Shown in pieces: positions 48,933 to 58,775 of a DNA stretch of 64,000 nucleotides. The notes under the pieces are model-generated. The model made no database searches, was not told where the DNA came from, and was given only the letters and a program-made list of their open reading frames with translations. This stretch comes from Arthrobacter sp. StoSoilB22 (lineage in GTDB: Bacteria; Actinomycetota; Actinomycetes; Actinomycetales; Micrococcaceae), in the NCBI RefSeq assembly GCF_019977315.1, contig NZ_AP024652.1, positions 930,001-994,000 on the forward strand. The letters run 5' to 3'. Every line of letters begins with the position of its first letter. The first letter of the stretch is position 1. Position numbers and translations under genes: made by a program.

Positions 48933-50348
48933 TTAGTCGTCTGCGTCCGGGTACTCGTCCTCGTCGTCGTACCGGCCGGACTCCTCAACCTCAACTTCAA
49001 GGATCTTGAGAAGCTCCGTGTCCGGGTTCAGCATGATGGCTGCCTCGTCGCGGCGGTGCTGCAGCACCGTGTCCAGGTAGGACTGAACGGTTTCGGCCAG
49101 GGGCACGTACCTGTCCTGCTTCTGGCTCATGTACCAGCGGTGCTCCAACACCTCATGAACCACTTCCGCGGGCTCCAGCTTTCCGGCCAAATGACGCGGA
49201 ATGGAACGCACAATGGGCTCGAAGATCTGGCTGACCCAGATGTGGGCGCTGATTTCCTCGTCCAGGTCCGGGTTGTTGTCCGCGCGGAACTGGTCCATGT
49301 CGTTGAGGAGCCTGCGGGCTTGGTTCTCTTGGGCGTCCAGGCCCGTAAGGCGCAGCAAACGACGCTGGTGGTGACCGGCGTCCACCACTTTGGGCTGGAG
49401 CTGGATGGTGGAGCCGTCCGCCGTGGTCTTGATGGCGTACTCCTCCACATCAAAGCCCAGCTCGTTGAGGCGCCGGATGCGGGCGGCCACGCGCCACCTT
49501 TCGCCGAGCTCGAAGGATTCCTTCTCCGTCAGTTCAGTCCAGAGCCGGCGGTAGCTGTCCATGATCAGCTCACTGGTAGCTACGGGATCCACCTTTTCCT
49601 CGATGAGTCCGCCGTCCAGCAAATCCATCAGTTCACCGGCGATGTTCACGCGGGCGATTTCGAGGTCGTATTCACGCTGACCCATGGAGAGGTCCGGGTA
49701 GAGCTCGCCTGTTTCGGCGTCCACCAGGTAAGCGGCGAAGGCGCCGGCATCACGGCGGAACAGGGTGTTGGACAGTGAAACGTCACCCCAGTAGAAGCCC
49801 ACAAGGTGCAGGCGCACCAGCAGCAGCGCCTGGGCGTCAATGAGGCGCGTCAAGGTGTCTTTGCGGAGCATCTGGGAAAACAGCGCGCGGTACGGCATGG
49901 AGAATTTCAGGTGCCGCGTGACCAGGACCGGGTTCAGCGGCCTGCCGTCCGCGGTGGTCCTGCCCGTGATGACAGCCACCGGCTCCACGCAGGGAACGTC
50001 CAGCCGGGCCAGCTTCCGCAGCATGTGGTACTCATGGCGGGCAACATGCTCCGAGGTTTCCTTGATGGCGATGACCGAGCCACCCAAATGGGCAAAACGC
50101 ACGATGTGCCGGGAGATACCGCGGGGCAGTGCCGCCAGGTTCTCGGCAGGCCAGTCCTCCAGCGCGATGTGCCATGGGAGATCCAGCAGTTCAGGATCGG
50201 CAGCAGCCGCGGTGATGTTCAGGGACCCGATGACGCTGGCGGGAGGTGCAGTGTCCTGCGCGCTGGCGGCTTCCTTCCGGGGGAGCTTGCCGATCTGCCC
50301 GTAGTCGGTGGGTTCGTCGTGCCACTGGGCTTCGTTTTGCTCGCTCAT
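48933..50348 (-). CDS. DUF4032 domain protein with kinase-like fold
   Basis: 471 residues. The N-terminal half resembles a lipopolysaccharide-kinase/RIO-type kinase: SVIAIKETSEHVARHEYHML (Lys and Glu of the N-lobe), HLVGFYWGDVSLSNTLFRRD (catalytic loop with Asp and Asn) and AYLVDAETGELYP (metal-binding Asp). The C-terminal DUF4032 part (about 280-450) is helical and ends in an acidic tail of Asp and Glu. No transmembrane segment. The substrate is unknown. The start overlaps the hexosaminidase stop by 4 bp (ATGA), so the two are co-translated. Confidence 0.8.
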   Translation of the reverse strand: MSEQNEAQWHDEPTDYGQIGKLPRKEAASAQDTAPPASVIGSLNITAAAADPELLDLPWHIALEDWPAENLAALPRGISRHIVRFAHLGGSVIAIKETSEHVARHEYHMLRKLARLDVPCVEPVAVITGRTTADGRPLNPVLVTRHLKFSMPYRALFSQMLRKDTLTRLIDAQALLLVRLHLVGFYWGDVSLSNTLFRRDAGAFAAYLVDAETGELYPDLSMGQREYDLEIARVNIAGELMDLLDGGLIEEKVDPVATSELIMDSYRRLWTELTEKESFELGERWRVAARIRRLNELGFDVEEYAIKTTADGSTIQLQPKVVDAGHHQRRLLRLTGLDAQENQARRLLNDMDQFRADNNPDLDEEISAHIWVSQIFEPIVRSIPRHLAGKLEPAEVVHEVLEHRWYMSQKQDRYVPLAETVQSYLDTVLQHRRDEAAIMLNPDTELLKILEVEVEESGRYDDEDEYPDADD

Positions 50349-51949
50349 GCCTCAATTGTTCCGTACTTGGGAGGGGAAGATGTTTCTGCCGCGGGAAACG
50401 GCCACTGGGACACGGCGGACCACTCGACGTCGGGCGCTTCCTGGAAGGTGACACCTTGCTTGGCGAGCCGCTCGCCCAAGGCGCCCAGCCGACGTCGGAA
50501 GTCACCGGGGTTGCGAACCTCCTGACCGGACCACGCGACTTCCGCCAAGGAGACAGCCCTCGGGTAGAGGAGCCATTGGGCCTGCTGGTTGTCCCGGACT
50601 GTCTCGGACCACAATGCGCCCTCGACACCCAGAATGTGGTGGTCCTTCAGACCGCCCTGCGCTGGATCCCAGTTGTAGTAGTCGGCCCAGTCGAACGGCC
50701 CGCCTTCCACCCATTCAAGCCCGATGGGGCTGTCCGGTGCATATTTCTGGTCCAGGTAGGTCTTGTCTGCGGGGGACATGAGCACTTTGGCCCCATGGTG
50801 TTCCGCCTGCCGTGCCACGGCTTCGAAATCGCCGTGCCAGTACTGGATCACCGCGCCCTCGGGAAGCTCGACGGCTGCGAATTCGTTCCATCCCACCACG
50901 GTCTTGCCGGTTTCTGCGCCGATCCGAACGAACTGTTGGACCATGGAGACATAGTGGTCATGCTCCGTGACCTTCGCTTCGTCGCCACCGATGTGGAGGT
51001 AAGGGCCTACCGTGATGGCGGCGAGTTGCCCGAGGACCTCCCGGGCAAATTCGTAGGTTGCGGACAAGTTTTCGGTGAGCGTTGACCAGCCTACCTCCGC
51101 CGTGGTGCTCATCGGCTTGGCTTTGCCGTCAGGGTTCAGCTGCGGGATCGCGGCGAGGGCAGCGTTGACGTGGCCCGGGAGGTCGATCTCCGGCACCACC
51201 AGGACGTTCTTGCCGGCGGCATAGGCCTGGATGTCCAGGAAGTCCTGCTGTGTGTAGAAGCCTTCGTGGCCCCGCACGGGGATGGCCGTTGACACCTCCA
51301 CAGCGCCCTGGCCACCCACGCCGGTGAGATTCGCGTAGGGCAGCGCGGAGGGGTTCTCTGCGGGCTCGTGGATTTCAATGCGCCAGGATTGGTCGTCGGT
51401 GAGATGCAGGTGGAGGGCGTTTAGCTTGAACTGAGTCATGACGTCTATCTGCTCTTTCACCTGGTCCACGGTGAAGAAGCTGCGCGCAACATCCAGCATC
51501 AGCCCGCGGTAGGCAAAGCGCGGAGCGTCCGCAATTTCGACGGCGGGAATCACCCAGGCGCCGTCCGCGCCGGAGCCTGCACTGTGGCCCCGGCTCCCGG
51601 ACTCGATGGCCGCGGGGAACAGTTGCCGCAGTGTTTGGACGCCGTAGAAGAGTCCGGCAGGAGTGGAAGCGGTTACCCCGACACCGGATTCGGCGACAGT
51701 AAGCACATATGCCTCGGGGCCGCCGTCGAACGCTTCTGCCAACTCGAGCGAGATGTCGCCGGGGCGGGTGTCCTCAACAATGGGCAACGCGAAACCTGTG
51801 GCGCCGCGCAGCAGTGAAGCCAGCTGTTCGGCAACCGGCACAGTTGAGTCGATCGCGCTGATCCGTGCCGTGGAGGCAAGCGTGAAGGCCGGGGCATCCA
51901 GGAGTGCGACGTGGGAGGGGCGGGGAATCAGGGTGTCCGTCGTGTTCAT
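50345..51949 (-). CDS. Beta-N-acetylhexosaminidase (GH20)
   Basis: 534 residues. An N-terminal GH20b-like domain (about 1-140) precedes the catalytic barrel: YRGLMLDVARSFFTVDQVKEQID, LNALHLHLTDDQSWRIEI, VVPEIDLPGHVNAAL, the catalytic Asp-Glu pair in YLHIGGDEAKV, and WNEFAAVELPEGAVIQYW. Removes terminal GlcNAc/GalNAc from chitin- or peptidoglycan-derived oligosaccharides. There is no signal peptide, so it probably acts on imported sugars. It precedes and overlaps the DUF4032 gene. Confidence 0.92.
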   Translation of the reverse strand: MNTTDTLIPRPSHVALLDAPAFTLASTARISAIDSTVPVAEQLASLLRGATGFALPIVEDTRPGDISLELAEAFDGGPEAYVLTVAESGVGVTASTPAGLFYGVQTLRQLFPAAIESGSRGHSAGSGADGAWVIPAVEIADAPRFAYRGLMLDVARSFFTVDQVKEQIDVMTQFKLNALHLHLTDDQSWRIEIHEPAENPSALPYANLTGVGGQGAVEVSTAIPVRGHEGFYTQQDFLDIQAYAAGKNVLVVPEIDLPGHVNAALAAIPQLNPDGKAKPMSTTAEVGWSTLTENLSATYEFAREVLGQLAAITVGPYLHIGGDEAKVTEHDHYVSMVQQFVRIGAETGKTVVGWNEFAAVELPEGAVIQYWHGDFEAVARQAEHHGAKVLMSPADKTYLDQKYAPDSPIGLEWVEGGPFDWADYYNWDPAQGGLKDHHILGVEGALWSETVRDNQQAQWLLYPRAVSLAEVAWSGQEVRNPGDFRRRLGALGERLAKQGVTFQEAPDVEWSAVSQWPFPAAETSSPPKYGTIEA

Positions 51950-51982
51950 GCCATTCTTTCGCAGGAGTTAGGTTAACGCGAG

Positions 51983-52012
51983 AGCGGCCCGACCTGGAGG
52001 GGTCGGGCCGCT
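51983..52012 (-). terminator. Terminator after the MsiK-type ATPase gene
   Basis: A perfect 12-bp stem AGCGGCCCGACC / GGTCGGGCCGCT with a 6-nt loop lies just past the ATPase stop and before the hexosaminidase start. Confidence 0.8.
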
Positions 52013-52042
52013 ATCAAAATGCGGATGTACTAGCCGGCGGGA

Positions 52043-53125
<1,083 letters not shown>

Positions 53126-53197
53126 AGTTATCAATCCCTTCACCGGCAGGTACGTGCCGGACGATCCGTTGTGAATGGTTCTTTTTCTTCAGTTGAA

Positions 53198-53220
53198 CTC
53201 CCCGGCCAATGGCCGGGGAG
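53198..53220 (-). terminator. Hairpin between otsB and the ATPase gene
   Basis: A perfect 10-bp stem CTCCCCGGCC / GGCCGGGGAG with a 3-nt loop lies downstream of otsB and upstream of the ATPase. No T-run follows on the minus strand, so it could instead be a 5'-UTR structure of the ATPase mRNA. Confidence 0.55.
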
Positions 53221-53332
53221 GATCGTGTGACGCCGCACGGTACTGTGCGTCACATCACATCCAAGAGTATGTCAGACTTTTTGACTAACCACCTAAATGT
53301 TACGAACGTCACAAGTTGTGCTCGTCACTTCC

Positions 53333-54130
53333 TTAGGTCCCCGCTGTGACCTGCCGCCGCTCGCGAAGCAAGGCCTCAAGCAGCTCCGCCACGTGCACAG
53401 GGGCTTCCACCCGATACTGGGCTTGGGTGAAGTCCAGGCCTACCTTGATGCCTACGTCGTCGCCCATCAGTCGGCCCAGTGCATCCTCATCAGTGACGTC
53501 GTCGCCGGCAAAAAGGATTGCCGTCGCGCCGGTGGCCTGACGGAGGAACTCCACAGCCTCGCCCTTGGACGCATGGACTACGGAGGTCTCCAGCACGCGC
53601 TTGCCGGTTTTTAGGTAGACACCCGGGTGCTCCCGGAGGACTCGCATCGCGGCCTCTACGGCGTCTTCGGCAACGTCGTCGTCGGCCATCCTGGTGTGAA
53701 GGACGACGCCGGCGGGCTTGTCCTCGAGCAACGTCCCCGGAGCGATGTTCACGATTTCGGCAAGAACCTCACGGACCGCGGCCAGCTTTGTGCGCTGTTC
53801 CTCGTCAAGTTCCAAGCCCAAAGAGCCCTCGCCCAGCCAGACCTCAGCGCCGTGGCTGCCGATCAGCAACGTACCGGCGGGAGGCGAGGCGACCAGCCGC
53901 AGACTGTCCAGTGCGCGGCCTGAGATGAGTGCCGTCGTCGTGCGCGGTAGTTGTGCCAGGGCCTCCAAGGCCGCGGCGGACCGGGGCAGCGGGCGTGCGT
54001 CCTCCGCACGGTCAACCAGCGGGGAGAGGGTGCCGTCGAAATCGAGGGCAACCAACAGGTGCTCGGTGCTGGAAATGCGCCGGACGGCTTCCAGCAGCTC
54101 AGGTGACAGTGAAAGGCTCTCAGCTGTCAT
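53333..54130 (-). CDS. otsB: Trehalose-6-phosphate phosphatase
   Basis: Dephosphorylates trehalose-6-phosphate to trehalose. 265 residues, a HAD hydrolase: motif I LLVALDFDGTLSPLVD, motif II TTALISGR, GSHGAEVWLG, the lysine in HASKGEAVEFL and motif III/IV LFAGDDVTDEDALG. The ATG at 54130 (or the GTG just before it) lies inside the 3' end of otsA, so the two are translationally coupled. Confidence 0.93.
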   Translation of the reverse strand: MTAESLSLSPELLEAVRRISSTEHLLVALDFDGTLSPLVDRAEDARPLPRSAAALEALAQLPRTTTALISGRALDSLRLVASPPAGTLLIGSHGAEVWLGEGSLGLELDEEQRTKLAAVREVLAEIVNIAPGTLLEDKPAGVVLHTRMADDDVAEDAVEAAMRVLREHPGVYLKTGKRVLETSVVHASKGEAVEFLRQATGATAILFAGDDVTDEDALGRLMGDDVGIKVGLDFTQAQYRVEAPVHVAELLEALLRERRQVTAGT

Positions 54131-55613
54131 CACGGACCACCTTCTCCTCCAAGGCGGCCAGGAACTCAGCTGACCAATGATCGACGTCGTGATCCAGAAT
54201 CTGCTTGCGCATCAGCTTCATGCGGCGGCGGGCTTCCTTGGGATCCAGGGTGATGGCCTTCAGGACTGTCGATTTGAGGCCATCGATGTCGTGGGGGTTG
54301 ATCAGGAATGCCTGCTTGAGCTGATCGGCAGCACCGGCGAACTCACTGAGGACCAGTGCACCGTCGTCGTTTTGACGGGCGGTCACGTATTCCTTGGCAA
54401 CAAGGTTCATGCCATCGCGCAGCGCGGTGACCAGCATGACGTCCGCCGCGAGGTACAACGCGACCATCTCCTCCACCGGGTAGCTGTGGTGCAAGTAGCG
54501 CACCGCGGTGTTCTGGATGGTGTCGTAGGTGCCGTTGATGTGGCCCACGGTGCCTTCGATTTCCTCGCGCAGCAGCCGGTACTGCTCCACCCGTTCGCGG
54601 CTGGGACTTGCCACCTGGATGAGCGTGGCATCCTCCACCTTGATGTGCCCATCCGCCAGGAGTTCTTCGAAAGCCTTGAGGCGGTGCCGGATGCCTTTGG
54701 TGTAGTCCAGCCGGTCCACGCCCAGGAGGATGGTTTTGGGGTTACCCAGGTCCTTGCGGATCTGCCGGGCGCGTTCAATGATGTCCGGCCGGTCTGCGAG
54801 CTCGCGGATCTGGGCGACATCGATGGAAATCGGGAAGGCCTGGGCCCGCGCGATGTGGGTGACCTGGCCGTCGGCGCCCTTGACGTGGACCTGCTGCTGC
54901 TTGACGCTTGCGCCCAGGAACCTGCGGGCCGATCTCATGAAGTTGCCGGCATCGCTGGGGCGCTGGAAGCCCAGAAGGTCTGCCCCGAGCAAACCGTCAA
55001 TGATTTCGCGACGCCACGGGAGCTGCGCAAAGATCTCCGGGGGAGGGAACGGGATGTGGTTGAAGAAGCCGATCTTCAGGTCCGGGCGGGATTCGCGCAG
55101 CAGCCTCGGAACGAGCTGCAGCTGGTAGTCCTGGACCCACACCGTGGCGCCTTCGGAAGCGTGCCGGGTAACGGCGTCGGCAAACTTCCTGTTGACCTTC
55201 CGATAGGAATCCCACCAGGTCCTGTGGAATTCCGGCGGCGCAATGACGTCGTGGTACAGCGGCCAAATGGTCGCATTGGAGAAGCCCTCGTAGAACAGCT
55301 CAACGTCGTCGGTGCTGAGCTGGACCGGAAGCAGGTCCATGCCTTCGTGGCTGAACGGCCGCACAGTTTCGTCAGGGGCGCCATGCCAACCCACCCACGC
55401 GCCGTCGCTCTTGGTCATCATGGGCGCCAGGGCCGTGACCAGGCCGCCGGGTGAGCGGCGCCAGCCACTTTCCTCGTTGTCATCGCTGATGCGATCCACC
55501 GGCAACCTGTTGGAGACCACCATGAAGTCGAACTTGGTTGCCGTGGGCTTCTTCGTAGGAGAAGCCCGGGTGCCTTGTTCGGCCTCGACTTTTTCGCTTG
55601 CCAAATCCTGCAT
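54120..55613 (-). CDS. otsA: Alpha,alpha-trehalose-6-phosphate synthase
   Basis: Makes trehalose-6-phosphate from UDP- or other NDP-glucose and glucose-6-phosphate. 497 residues, GT20: MVVSNRLPVDRI, RRSPGGLVTALAPMM, VWVQDYQLQLVPRLLR, IGFFNHIPFPPPEIFAQLPW, ILLGVDRLDYTKGIRHRLKA and the nucleotide-sugar motif ALRDGMNLVAKEYV with LSEFAGAADQL. A 25-residue N-terminal extension precedes the conserved domain. The ATG at 55613 has AGGGAG upstream. Confidence 0.95.
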   Translation of the reverse strand: MQDLASEKVEAEQGTRASPTKKPTATKFDFMVVSNRLPVDRISDDNEESGWRRSPGGLVTALAPMMTKSDGAWVGWHGAPDETVRPFSHEGMDLLPVQLSTDDVELFYEGFSNATIWPLYHDVIAPPEFHRTWWDSYRKVNRKFADAVTRHASEGATVWVQDYQLQLVPRLLRESRPDLKIGFFNHIPFPPPEIFAQLPWRREIIDGLLGADLLGFQRPSDAGNFMRSARRFLGASVKQQQVHVKGADGQVTHIARAQAFPISIDVAQIRELADRPDIIERARQIRKDLGNPKTILLGVDRLDYTKGIRHRLKAFEELLADGHIKVEDATLIQVASPSRERVEQYRLLREEIEGTVGHINGTYDTIQNTAVRYLHHSYPVEEMVALYLAADVMLVTALRDGMNLVAKEYVTARQNDDGALVLSEFAGAADQLKQAFLINPHDIDGLKSTVLKAITLDPKEARRRMKLMRKQILDHDVDHWSAEFLAALEEKVVRDDS

Positions 55614-55789
55614 CAATGCTCCCTAAGGTTGCTGTGATTCACCTCCCAGCCTACTAGCGGAATCATCCCGGGCAGTTGATCGTTCAACAACAGGGTCAAT
55701 GGGCGTGGGTAAACCTTCAAGTTTGCTCCCGTAAACTGGCCCCGTTGCCCCAAGCTATGCACGTTGACGTCGAATACCCCGAGGAACTG

Positions 55790-56668
55790 ATGAGCCCCGC
55801 AAACGAATCACGCCTGTCCAAGGCCGAAAGAACCGCCCAGGCGCGGGAGAAAGCGCGCGCAATCCGCGAAGAACAGCTGAAGAAGGAGAAGCGCAACAAG
55901 CTTCTTGTCGGCTGGGGAATCGTGGCGGCCGTAGTGGTCATCATCGTCGTCATTGCCTTCGCGTTCATTGGAGCCCAGAACAACAACGCGCCTGTGGCCG
56001 ATCAGGGTCCCACCCCGGCGAACGGCAACGTTCACGGCGGCATCACTTTGCTGGCCAACACTGAAGTGGTGAAATCGGAACCTGCCACAGTCAACGTCGC
56101 TGATGTCCCGGCTCCCCTGGAAACCAAGCCGGCTACGGTAACCGTGCCTGGCGGCGAGGCCGAGGCCGGCAAGCCCGTCAAGGTCATTGCCTACATCGAC
56201 TTCATCTGCCCCGTCTGCAAGCAGTTCGAGACCGCTTACGGCGAATCTCTCACCAACCTGCGCAACGAAGGCAAGATCTCCCTCGAGTACCGTGCCCTCG
56301 GCTTCCTGGACCGCCAGTCCACCACCAACTACTCCTCACGGGCAGCCAACGCTGCTGCCTGCGTAGTGAACTCCTCGCCCGAGAAGTACGCGGAATTCTT
56401 CAACCTGCTCTTCGAACGCCAGCCGGCTGAAGGTGGAGCGGGCATCTCCGACAACGACCTGAAAAAAATGGCCACCGAAATCGGTGCGGCCAACATCGAC
56501 TCCTGCATCGACAGCAAGCAGTTCCGTCCGTGGGTGAAGGTTGCCACCCAGGAAGCTGCGGCGATCGGCGTCACCGGTACTCCTACCGTATTCATCGACG
56601 GCAAGCAGTGGGACGGCAGGTCCGACCTGAACGCTGAGATCCAGACGGCAATCACCGCCAAGGGCTAA
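55790..56668 (+). CDS. DsbA-like thioredoxin-fold protein, membrane anchored
   Basis: 292 residues. A charged cytoplasmic N-terminus with a basic/acidic helical stretch (about 8-38) precedes a single membrane span (about 39-60), a linker, and an external DsbA-type domain. The redox centre is CPVC (C140, C143) in YIDFICPVCKQFE. GVTGTPTVFIDGK supplies the cis-proline loop. Expected to handle disulfide formation or isomerisation outside the membrane. The ATG at 55790 follows GAGGAAC and gives a standard length; the frame is open further upstream. Confidence 0.88.
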   Translation: MSPANESRLSKAERTAQAREKARAIREEQLKKEKRNKLLVGWGIVAAVVVIIVVIAFAFIGAQNNNAPVADQGPTPANGNVHGGITLLANTEVVKSEPATVNVADVPAPLETKPATVTVPGGEAEAGKPVKVIAYIDFICPVCKQFETAYGESLTNLRNEGKISLEYRALGFLDRQSTTNYSSRAANAAACVVNSSPEKYAEFFNLLFERQPAEGGAGISDNDLKKMATEIGAANIDSCIDSKQFRPWVKVATQEAAAIGVTGTPTVFIDGKQWDGRSDLNAEIQTAITAKG

Positions 56669-56685
56669 CCCTCGCGGAATGCACG

Positions 56686-56724
56686 ACGGCGGCCGGTCAC
56701 CCTTTGCGGGTGGCCGGCCGCTGC
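56686..56724 (+). terminator. Hairpin after the DsbA-like gene
   Basis: The inverted repeat GCGGCCGGTCACCC / GGGTGGCCGGCCGC around a short TTTGC loop, with minor mismatch, lies 20 bp after the stop. Confidence 0.7.
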
Positions 56725-56812
56725 TGCTTGGCAGCGAATTTCGTTGACGGGGATGGTCTGGGCTAACCTTATCTAGCGCTCTTTCGCGCTTTGCTTTGGG
56801 TAACCGAAGCGT

Positions 56813-56889
56813 GCCTCCTTAGCTCAGTTGGCCAGAGCACCGCTCTTGTAAAGCGGGGGTCGTCGGTTCGAATCCGACAGGGGGCTCCA
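56813..56889 (+). tRNA. tRNA-Thr(TGT)
   Basis: A 77-nt cloverleaf. Acceptor GCCTCCT pairs with AGGGGGC, then discriminator T and an encoded CCA. The D arm is GCTC...GAGC. The anticodon stem CCGCT/AGCGG encloses loop CTTGTAA, giving anticodon TGT at 56847-56849. The T arm is GTCGG-TTCGAAT-CCGAC. It reads ACA codons. The gene borders an accessory-looking region to the right. Confidence 0.95.
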
Positions 56890-56891
56890 CG

Positions 56892-56935
56892 AACCCCTCC
56901 GTACCGGCGATTTTGCCGGGATGGAGGGGTTTTTC
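56892..56935 (+). terminator. Terminator after tRNA-Thr
   Basis: Stem AACCCCTCC / GGAGGGGTT with an inner CCGGC/GCCGG stem, followed by TTTTCTT. The stem begins three bases after the tRNA CCA end. Confidence 0.88.
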
Positions 56936-56936
56936 T

Positions 56937-57160
56937 TGTTTGCGATGCACGGCACTGCAGGCCTTCAACACAGCGACGGCGCTCACTGGTGGACGTGTCG
57001 TCTGGATGGGACCGGCAGTCGGTGGAGGACGGACGTCTTTCACGGCTGCATGTCTGTGGTTGCCGACCGTATGACCCGGATGTCCAATGTCCCGAATTCG
57101 GAAGCGTCCAGGGTTCCGTGACGGAGCTCAGCAGCCTGAACGTGTTGAGCGCTTTAGAAT
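56937..57160. other. Non-coding stretch between tRNA terminator and fic
   Basis: About 220 bp in which I see no gene, repeat of the tRNA 3' end or integrase remnant. Confidence 0.5.
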
Positions 57161-58435
57161 TCAGCGGTGCCTGTTCCGGCGTCCTGCCCGGTATGCGAAG
57201 GCATCCAGGGCCGTGATGATGTCCGGCGCCACCCAGACGCGGGTGCCGCGGATTTTGCCGGCGGATGACAGGACACGGGCTTCCTCCAGCCGTTCGACAG
57301 CGCGGTACGCGGTGGCCAGGGATGCTCCGGTGTGTTCTGCGACCATCTCAGCGGTCAGTGCCGGCTCGCGTGGTATCAGGTGCAGGACCTTGCGGACGGA
57401 TGAGGGACTACCGGCCAGGCGTTCCCGGTAGCTTGCCTCTACCGCCTCAATGTCTGCCGCCAGTTGCCGGCCGTTGTCCACAGCCCGGACAGCGGATTCC
57501 GCAAAGCGCTCCACGATCGGCTGGATGTCCCCTTCGCGATACGCGCCCAGAGCATCGAAGTACAGGCCGGTATCCGTCAATAACCCTGAGGACACTGGCA
57601 CGGTGACGTTTTCGGTAACGCCCTTGGCCCGCAGCAGCGCGCTGACGATGGCCCTCCCGGTGCGGCCGTTGCCGTCGGCGAACGGGTGGATGGTCTCGAA
57701 CTGGGCGTGCGCGATCGCCGCCTGGGTCAGTGCCGGGATGTCATCGCGCAGCATGAAGGCCACCAGGTCCTCCACCGCCGGCATCACCTTGTCTGGATGG
57801 GGCGGGACGAACTCGGCAGTGTGAGGGGAGTTGCCGCGGATCCAGTTCTGGGCGTCCCGGTACTCGCCGGCGATGTTTTTGTCGGAGGCGTTCAGCAGGG
57901 AGTGATGCATGACCGCAATATTCTGCGCCGACAGATCCTCGGACAGGTCTATCGCCGCCTGCAGGGCCCGGACGTTGGAGGCGATCAGTGAGGCGCTGGT
58001 ACTGGAGGTGTCACCCAGCTGGGCCAGGGCGATCTTGCGTGCGCTGGCTGTCAGATTCTCAATCTGGGAGCTGGAAGCGGACTCGCTGCGCAGCAGCAGC
58101 GCCGCGAACGGGGTGGTTTCCCGGCCCAGCTCGGCGTCGAAGCGGACCATCTCCACCGTGGCGGCTTCTGCCAGCGCCTGCGTGCGGGAATCAATGGCCG
58201 GGTCCAGGCGGGCGATCTCGGGGGCGACTGCGGCCTCGTAAGGGTCGCGGGCCAGCAGCCGCTGCCTTCGGGAAGCGCCGCGGTCAGGATCGGTTTCCCA
58301 GGGATGTTTCTCGTAGCCAATGGCTGGCCAACCTCCGACACCAGTGGTCAGGGAGGCGCCCGGTTCGGGGTGTGCGCTGGCGGTAAACTCTCCGCCGGCA
58401 GAGATGCCGCGGGGCTGTCGAGACTGTGAGGCCAT
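57161..58435 (-). CDS. Fic-domain protein (AMP-transferase type) with C-terminal winged helix
   Basis: 424 residues. The Fic active site is intact: HPFADGNGRTGR, with the catalytic His at residue 250. A class II inhibitory helix motif [S/T]xxxE[G/N] is visible at residues 122-127 (SSQIEN), so activity is probably self-restrained. The C-terminal part (about 345-420) looks like a MarR/winged-helix domain (ALTAEMVAEHTGASLATAYRAVERLEEARVL). The N-terminus RQPRGISAGGEFTASAHPEP resembles a leader seen on assorted actinobacterial accessory proteins. No antitoxin-like gene is adjacent. It lies just beyond tRNA-Thr, which suggests acquired DNA. Confidence 0.88.
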   Translation of the reverse strand: MASQSRQPRGISAGGEFTASAHPEPGASLTTGVGGWPAIGYEKHPWETDPDRGASRRQRLLARDPYEAAVAPEIARLDPAIDSRTQALAEAATVEMVRFDAELGRETTPFAALLLRSESASSSQIENLTASARKIALAQLGDTSSTSASLIASNVRALQAAIDLSEDLSAQNIAVMHHSLLNASDKNIAGEYRDAQNWIRGNSPHTAEFVPPHPDKVMPAVEDLVAFMLRDDIPALTQAAIAHAQFETIHPFADGNGRTGRAIVSALLRAKGVTENVTVPVSSGLLTDTGLYFDALGAYREGDIQPIVERFAESAVRAVDNGRQLAADIEAVEASYRERLAGSPSSVRKVLHLIPREPALTAEMVAEHTGASLATAYRAVERLEEARVLSSAGKIRGTRVWVAPDIITALDAFAYRAGRRNRHR

Positions 58436-58775
58436 TTGTTCCTTTGCGAAGACACTTACTTGATTTTCTCATATGGGGATAAAATGAGAATTTCTGTGGT
58501 GTTGGTTCTCACATCGGGGCGTGTCGGCTCCGTGGACATGGATGGTGACCGTGGCAGGGTTCGCCGGGTAGTACGCGTCGGACGTGCCGGCCTTTACGTC
58601 GGCCAGGCCGGTGCCCAGGTCGGTGGCTTTCGTCCAGCCCATGGCCGTCGCGGTGGCTTCGGAGAAGCGCGACGCAACCGGCAAGCAGAGTGGTGTCGCC
58701 GGTGGCGTCTCATGCATCCCGTCTCGCCAAGCGCTCGAGATTAGCGCCAGCGTACCGGGACGACTGGACGGACAT
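58436..58775. other. Region between fic and the DUF2306 gene, possible gene remnant
   Basis: A minus-strand frame (about 58469-58700) encodes ATAMGWTKATDLGTGLADVK and following residues that read like protein. It has no convincing start and is open into the next gene in another frame. It may be a decayed gene, or coincidental coding in GC-rich DNA. I do not recognise it. Confidence 0.25.

Noticed and set aside
56819..57043. Minus-strand frame encoding PPVGFEPTTPALQERCSGQL over tRNA-Thr
   Set aside because: The GFEPTT peptide is a well-known artefact of translating tRNA genes.
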